Origin: Theodoxus fluviatilis
Lineage: Eukaryota > Mollusca > Gastropoda > Cycloneritida > Neritidae
Assembly (NCBI GenBank): GCA_034096865.1
Contig: JAWQFJ010012312.1
Span: 31,001-95,000, forward strand
Direction of reading: 5' to 3'
DNA: 64,000 bases
Position 1 is the stretch's first letter; every line of letters begins with the position of its first letter. Positions 58,326 through 64,000 of this stretch are shown here, piece after piece. The translations under genes were made by a program, and so were the position numbers. The notes under the pieces are model-generated. The model had not been told where the DNA came from. It was given only the letters and a program-made list of their open reading frames with translations, and did no database searches.

Positions 58326-59284
58326 GTGTTCAGAATGATGTTTATCTCGACCTCTATCTGGAATTGCACGGACGGCATGTGCATTGACAAGTACGCCTCA
58401 GTTGCTCGTTTGTCAGTCGGTTTGAACGGTCCCCAGTCTGATACTCTGGGGCCTATGAACGCACACCACTGTGAACCAAGCACGACTTGTGCCCAATTTG
58501 ATGTCGACCGGTCGTTTTTGCTACTTCTCTCATCAGTCGTCGAGGAAAATCCGGGACCTGGAATCGAGATGGAGTTACAGACGATCTTGAAGATGATGCA
58601 GGATTCCATCTAGTTGAACTGCGAGTAAAGTCAGCAACGAACGATGCAGCGTATCCTTGATGAAGTGACAGGTGTAAAGGTCAGTTTCGAGAGAAAGCTG
58701 GAAGCATTCTTCAAGGAGCTGACAGAAGTTAAAAGTAAACTGGCAGCGCAAGATGACTTCAGTGAGCACCTCAGCGACAGACTGGCGGAGATGAACACAC
58801 GACTCCAACAAGCGGAAAGATAGTTAGAAGACCAAGAAAGAAGAAGCCGCCGGGACAACATCATACTGTACAACATTCTGAAAGTCGAAAAGAAGACTTT
58901 GAAGACAGTGAGGAAACGTTCCGACAGATGGTCAACCAAGTCTTGCCACAGCAGCTCGAGAAGAGCGATGTCAGACGAGCACACAGGATTGAGGAAGCCG
59001 CACCTGGGAAAACTCGTCCGCTCATCGCTTCCCTCAACAGGACCTCTGTCAAGTTCGCCATACTGGGCTGCAGAGCAAAGCTGAAAGAAAAAAACATCGG
59101 CGTGTCCAGAGACCGGACTATCCAACAACGCCGACAGCTGCAGGAGAGGAGAGCAGCGAACATCGCCGATCCTCATGGAGGCGAGCACAGCGTCATTCGT
59201 GTGCGGACCGCTGGACGGAACGGCGTGAGAACGCGCTCTGCCTCCCGGGCAGCACAACAGCTGATCGACTCGGCGAGAAGATAG
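58326..59284 (+). pseudogene. LINE ORF1 with N-terminal 2A-like motif
   Basis: The first segment (58326-58613) ends RSFLLLLSSVVEENPGPGIE. VVEENPGP at 58536-58559 matches the 2A core D-V/I-E-x-N-P-G-P except that the first residue is Val instead of Asp. Next are a coiled-coil-like stretch (GVKVSFERKLEAFFKELTEV, DRLAEMNTRLQQAER) and, after a frameshift near 58890, an RNA-binding-like domain (QVLPQQLEKSDVRRAHRIEE, then IASLNRTSVKFAIL, NIGVSRDRTIQQRRQLQERR) resembling the L1-type ORF1p RRM/C-terminal region. Such 2A motifs cause ribosome skipping between N and C parts in several APE-type LINEs. Confidence 0.75.
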
Positions 59285-59344
59285 GACGGTGGCCGAGACT
59301 CTATCACTCCTGACAGCTTATATTCAGGTTAGTTTTCATATTGT

Positions 59345-59920
59345 TTGTCTTGTCGAGACTTTCGTGGAAAGATTGAGAACGCCTTCATGGAAAGACATTT
59401 GAAGTGTTTCGTCTCGCCTGCTCTCATACTTTCAGAAAGGGGTCGGAGATCGGGAGGAGTGATTTGTTGTTTCAGCCATTCCGTAATGAGATTTGTCGTT
59501 GCCATAAAGTACTCATTTGACAATCTACTTGTATTTAGAATTAATAGAGAGCTTTTTCTTGGTGACAGAGATGCTATTTTGATATGCATTTATGTGCCCC
59601 CCGTGGGATCTCCTTACTACGAGTCAGTCAATGGATACAATGGGTTGCAGAAATTGGAAGAATGTTTGCTACAATTCACTGATTATGCAGATTTTGATGT
59701 AATAGTACGCGGGGATTTGAACGCCCGAACCGCTAATCACAATGCAGGTTTTCTTGATGAGTACTCTGATAGCAGATGCGACAATGTTTATGAGAGTAGA
59801 AATTCTCGTGATGGAACTTTAAATGAATTCGGCCAGGCACTACTGGCAATCTCTCTAGGTTTTGACGTGTCAATTTTAAACGGCACAATAGCTGGGGATA
59901 TAGAAGGTAATTATACTTAA
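59345..59920 (+). pseudogene. LINE ORF2 endonuclease (APE-type), interrupted
   Basis: Open frame with RGRRSGGVICCFSH (endonuclease R-G-G-V motif), AILICIYVPP, then the catalytic-region motif VIVRGDLNART (usual GDFNAR) and DGTLNEFGQALLAISLGFDV. Ends at GDIEGNYT, where the TIR transposon is inserted. The continuation ISTTGNSII is found at 63031 onwards. The start codon is not meaningful, since ORF2 is entered further upstream. Confidence 0.8.
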
Positions 59921-60155
59921 AGGGAAACCGGGGCAGGATGGGTCATGGGGCACATTAGGTCAGCAAGAATATCTCAGCTATTTGTTAAATTTTCGGTATT
60001 TTAGCACCCGATCCTTTTTATAGACCCGCTTACGCACCTGCTATGCTAATTTGTCAAGTTCCAGCTGGTCCTTGTTTATCAGGGGAAGGGTTCGAGGGCC
60101 ATTTCAAGACTTTTTCGAGATTTTTATTCTTTCTCTGTAAACTCATTACTTTGAG

Positions 60156-60626
60156 TTGTGTCCGAATCTGACCAAAAGGCTTAGTGATATGGATACTTCG
60201 ATCATTTTACTCACTTCTAAGCCCAAAACCTTAAAGTTTAAATGTGCATGTGAACAGGAAATGCGTTTCTACGACATCAACCCTAGGTGGGGCAGGTTGG
60301 GTCGGGGCACGTTGGGTCATGACTCAAGCTGCCCCTTAGAGACCCAACCTGCCCCTGTGGCCAAGCAAAGCAACAATGCAGCCCCATTGCCATATGAACT
60401 TGCTGGTCTCAAGATTACGTTGTTGGCAGGTGACGCTCCATCCCAAAAAGGTGAATCTGCAGCCAACTTCGCCGGACAGGGTGCGTCTTGGTACAGTCCC
60501 ATGTGCTGCGAGGCCACGGAAGAAGACATGATTCAGTGTCAGGCTTGCTTGAGATGGGTCCATGTCGCGTGCTCAGGTATGGACCGCGACGGCTCCCAAT
60601 ACGTCTGCGACCTTTGCTCAGCCTAG
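60156..60626 (+). pseudogene. transposase C-terminal remnant with PHD-like zinc finger
   Basis: The last ~45 residues, MCCEATEEDMIQCQACLRWV, HVACSGMDRDGS and YVCDLCSA-stop, have C-C...C-x2-C-x4-H-x2-C...C-x2-C, the spacing of a PHD-like finger. C-terminal fingers of this type occur in some pogo/Tigger-like and other transposases. The N-terminal part includes a non-coding-looking palindrome (60289-60355), so only the C terminus is convincing. No DDE domain is left. Confidence 0.6.
60289..60355. repeat. internal 15-bp perfect inverted repeat resembling the TIR
   Basis: GGGGCAGGTTGGGTC at 60289-60303 and its exact inverse at 60341-60355. Both match positions 10-24 of the transposon ends. Further related motifs lie at 60304-60317 and 60321-60335. 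Confidence 0.85.
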
Positions 60627-60826
60627 ATACTAATATACACTCCATACGCCATATGCTGCAACTTCATGAACGGCTGACTAAAAGCAGAGATTGACTGAGG
60701 TACATGTGAATCCTTGGTTTGACTGATTTATCTGTTTTTCATTAGTGCTTTGTCTTAAATTTTGTTCACAAAAGAAGAGAACTACAATAAATGTGAAGCA
60801 TACTTTTCGTTCTTATTTAATTTTTT

Positions 60827-61671
60827 GACTCACATGCGAAGCAAAAGTGAGTCTATGTACTCACCCGTTTCGTCCGTCCGGGCGTCCGGGCGTCCGGGCG
60901 TCCGTTTAAAACTTTAACGTTGGATTTTTCTCGGAGACTATTAAGTCTATCAACACCCGATTTGGCATAATGATGTATGATGACAAGGCCTCAAAAAACA
61001 TACATAGTGACTTGACCTTGCTTTAAGGTCAAGGTCGCAGGGGCCATAAATGTTGTCTAAAAACAGCCATTTTTCACATTTTCTCAATTTTCTCTGAAGT
61101 TTTTGAGATTGGATACCTGACCTATATATGGTATATAGGGCAAAATAAGCCCTATCTTTTGATACCAGTTTGGTTGACCTTGCTTCAAGGTCAAGGTCAC
61201 AGGAGCTCTTCAAAGTTGGATTGTATACATATTTTGAAGTGACCTTGACCCTGAACTATGGAAGATAACTGTTTCAAACTTAATAATTATGTGGGGCACA
61301 TGTTATACTTTCATCATGAGACACATTTGGTCACATATCATCAAGGTCAAGGTCACTTTGACCCTTATGAAATGTGACCAAAATGGGGTGGTGAACCACT
61401 AAAAGTGACCATATCTCATGGTAGAATGTGCCAATAAGCACCATTGTGCTTCCTATGTCTTGAATTAACAGCTTTGTGTTGCATGACCTTGGATGACCTT
61501 GACCTTGGGTCAAGGCCACATGTATTTTGGTAGGAAAAATGTGTAAAGCAGTTCTTAGTGTATGATGTCAATGCTAGGTGTAGTTGTTTGACCTTGACCT
61601 TTGGGTCACATGAAGGTCAAGGTCATGCAAAGGTCAAGGTCAAGCATGTGAGTCGTATGCCCTTCTTGTTT
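60827..61671 (+). mobile_element. 0.86-kb dispersed repeat, copy 6, nested in the TIR transposon
   Basis: GACTCACATGC start after TTTTTT, inner arm GCATGTGAGTC, and end CTTGTTT with the 3' GGGCTTT part of the hairpin deleted. It interrupts the first of two ~250-bp tandem units; the uninterrupted second unit (CATTTTTTTATGTTGTT at about 61918) supplies the empty site. Confidence 0.83.
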
Positions 61672-62782
61672 AATGTTGTTAAAGAGGTGTTGGTAAGACC
61701 TGTGTCATAAACATGATTACAATCACTGTTGTACGCTTCAGGTTCCTTGTAACATTGTTTCAGTGAGTCGGTTTTGGAGCTTTTGAGCTGACCGAAAGCA
61801 GAGATTGAATCATTGGTTTGACTTATTTATTTGTTTTTGTTATTGTTGTATCTTAAATTTTGTTCACAAAAGAAGAGAACTACAATAAATTTAAAGCATA
61901 CTTTTCGTTCTTATTTCATTTTTTTATGTTGTTAAAGAGGTTTTGGTAAGACCTGTGTCATAAACAGGATTACAATCACTGTTGTATACTTCAGGTTCCT
62001 TGTAACATTGTTTCATTGAGTTGGTTTTTCAGCTTTTGTTTTTGTAACTTTTTCAGAGTGTTTATATCAGTTTTATGATTTCGCAAGACGAAGAAACAAA
62101 AATGCAGAGAACAAAATAAATGTTTTCTTTATCACTTCACCTTGTGTTAAATCATTTACGAAGCTTAAATGAATCGAAGCTTTAGCAAAATTCTACTTTT
62201 CTATCTGTGTGAGCAGTTTTGAATGAATTGAAATAATATGCAGAAAAAATGCTAAGTGTCAAACCATTGTGGACATTCTCACAGCACTTAAAATAACTGA
62301 CAGAGAAAGGAAAAAAGCAAACCGGCACAACACGCACACACCTAGGCCTTCACTAATAGTACCTTGATGTAACAATGCACAGCCTACATGGATGAAAAAA
62401 TGATTGTGCAACACGTTACTCAACCTACCCCAGATAGTAACTGATTCACCACTTGTCTTTGAAAGAATTAAAAAACAACCAATGCACGTATCTTAATGAA
62501 ACATGTCTCGCTGAACAGAGGATGGACTTTCGTTTCATTGGAGCCTCAGTTTTAAAGTCTCATGTTTTATACAAAACTATAACAAGTTATAAAAAAGGGG
62601 TATTACATTTGGTTTTTTTCAAACTTTTGGTGACTCACTTCTACACTCAGCTGCTCAGCACTCAATTAAGACAATCAAAAAAGTTAAAGTGATTTTTAGA
62701 GAACAATGAATGCTCTTTCTGAGCATTGGCAATTTGGGAATTGTAGGATGACTTTATGCATCTGTTCAGCTTTTCTGTTCCT

Positions 62783-62841
62783 AGTGACTCAACCTACCCC
62801 ACAAAAGACTCAACCTACCCCGGCATGGGGCAGGTTGAGTC
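62783..62841. repeat. subterminal TIR-like motif cluster
   Basis: GACTCAACCTACCCC at 62786-62800 and 62807-62821, then the inverse GGGGCAGGTTGAGTC at 62827-62841. Single copies lie at 62418-62431 and in the right TIR at 63007-63020. They are candidate transposase-binding repeats. Confidence 0.75.
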
Positions 62842-63483
62842 AAAGTTGGGTACCCCTCTTATTTTGATTGTAGTGAAGAAACTACCATACATTTTCAACT
62901 TTTTTTCATTGGTTTAGGTAAAGGAATGATTGCAAATTAATTCAAACCTTTCAATTATGTCATACTTGTTAAATTGGCAAAGTAAGACCAGTTTTTCAGT
63001 TTGGTGACTCAACCTGCCCCGGTCTCCCCTATTTCCACCACGGGTAATAGTATCATTGTTTCAAAGAATGTAATGAAGCATTGTAAATCATTGCTTGTTA
63101 GAGAAAATGTCCTGACAATGCACCTTAGTTTGGAGTTATTGCTAGAAGGTGGTGACATGTTGAAAAATCAGTTATGTTCCAAAGTAGCAATCAGTAAAAT
63201 TGTTTGGGACCCAAAGAGTTTGGCAGAACTGCAGTTAACCTTTTTCAGCAATGTTATCTTAGTCTTTGTACAGCAAAAAGAGGAAAGAGTATTTCAAAAT
63301 GATCAAGGACAAAATGAGTTTATTCAGGAGTAGGGTAGTGACATCGTTACTGGAAAGTATACATGATTTGGGAACGTTTTGAAGGGAACTGCGTAAACTC
63401 AAAATCACCTACGGTATGTCCTGTATCGTGCGATTCCATGAAGGATCACTTCCGCGATCTTTTGTCGGCTACAGACGTCAGGA

Positions 63484-63804
63484 TTGAGTGCAATAGATTA
63501 TACCTTAATAATTAAAATCCTCGATGAAACGGTCTCCTTAGATGCTGGTATAACACGTGAGGAAGTCATTCAGGCCATTACCAGGTTGAAATTGGGTAAA
63601 GCAGCAGGAGGAGACGAAATTACGGTTGAAATGATCAAATGTATGTCACACACTATGTTAGACTTTTTCACATACTTACTAAATTCAATGTTCACGAAGG
63701 CTTACTTCCCGAATCCGTGGAGAAGCTCAGATATAATACCAATATTCAAGAAAGGTGATCCCCAGGTGCCTGACAACTTCAGGGGTATTTGTTTTACCGA
63801 GTAA
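63484..63804 (+). pseudogene. LINE reverse transcriptase, N-terminal region
   Basis: Encodes AGITREEVIQAITRLKLGKA, AGGDEITVEMIK, FPNPWRSSDIIPIFKKGDP and DNFRGI, the standard run-in to RT motif 1 of LINE ORF2. A frameshift at about 63795 precedes matches to TILxxRLxxW and EQAGFR, and the window ends in AFVDFKK. It is part of the LINE starting near 58.3 kb. Confidence 0.85.
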
Positions 63805-64000
63805 AGTCTTCACGTCAATTCTTACCAATAGACTGAAGGTTTGGGCGGATGGACAACAACTAAATTGTTGAAGAACAGGCTGGGTTCCGGAGGGGCTATT
63901 CTACGGTAGACAACATAATTATTTGTGTTGCATTCTATCATACGCCGTAACTTGTCAAGACGACGGAAGGTGTACGCAGCCTTTGTCGATTTCAAAAAGG

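Larger units (their letters stand above)
59922..63028 (+). mobile_element. 3.1-kb TIR DNA transposon inserted in the LINE endonuclease
   Basis: Left end GGGAAACCGGGGCAGGATGG, GTCA; right end is its inverse GGGAGACCGGGGCAGGTTGA, GTCA: 24 bp with three mismatches. The LINE reading (NYT..ISTTGNS) continues on either side. TTA on the left and CTA on the right suggest a TA-type target, but this is not certain. Interior: a PHD-like C-terminal coding remnant, a tandem duplication of ~250 bp (about 60670-60826 plus 61672-61785, against 61786-62045) and a nested 0.86-kb repeat. Superfamily undetermined; Tc1/mariner-pogo is one option. Confidence 0.82.
58320..64000 (+). mobile_element. decayed LINE with 2A-like motif, interrupted by a DNA transposon
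   Basis: Parts in order: ORF1 region (58326-59284), APE-type endonuclease (59345-59920 plus continuation from 63031), RT N-terminal region (63484-63804), then EQAGF/VYAAFVDFKK equivalents at the window edge. The 3.1-kb block 59922-63028 is a later insertion. Frameshifts at about 58890 and 63800 and stops at 58611, 58626 and 58824 show decay. The RT matches the LINE at 34.2-37.0 kb in motif order (ITREEV, AFVDxKK). The element continues beyond the window. Confidence 0.82.

Overview
This window looks like nuclear DNA from a metazoan, most likely a marine invertebrate and probably a mollusc (inference). It has spliced GT-AG introns, very abundant dinucleotide microsatellites, several non-LTR retrotransposon families and numerous small non-autonomous repeats. 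There are no operons or bacterial signals. Most long reading frames are artefacts of low-complexity DNA.

Layout. 1-19.5 kb is mostly unrecognised, repeat-rich intergenic or intronic DNA. It holds two copies of a 0.86-kb dispersed repeat (2533-4577), a large CA array, a 16-bp minisatellite, antisense LINE fragments and one ORF1-only retroposon (13070-14188). 19.6-24.1 kb is a ~45-47-bp minisatellite array interrupted by three more copies of the same 0.86-kb repeat.

28.5-40.9 kb holds the one clear host gene: thirteen consecutive exons, all on + and with compatible phases. They encode a TRAF-type zinc finger followed by four PDZ domains and a stop, matching the Ligand-of-Numb-X (LNX) E3 ligase family. 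The 5' exons, including the RING, were not found. Its introns contain two LINE insertions and a 234-bp MITE. A long, relatively repeat-poor stretch to ~48.24 kb probably holds its 3' UTR.

49.4-56.7 kb is a patchwork: a second ORF1-only retroposon, tRNA-derived SINEs, a hairpin-ended repeat family, a 1.3-kb TIR element, a broken THAP domain, duplicated transposon-like exons and a TatD hydrolase fragment. 58.3-64.0 kb is a decayed LINE whose first ORF carries a 2A-like ribosome-skipping motif. Its endonuclease region is split by a 3.1-kb TIR DNA transposon, which itself carries a sixth copy of the 0.86-kb repeat.

Most notable points: (1) ORF1-only retroposons and LINE fragments that sit inside (TC)n arrays and share a 3' end; (2) a six-copy repeat with helentron/HINE-like ends, packed with TCAAGGTCA nuclear-receptor half-sites; (3) the 2A-like LINE ORF; (4) an LNX gene in which the zinc finger is spliced almost directly to PDZ1, with no room for the NPAY linker.
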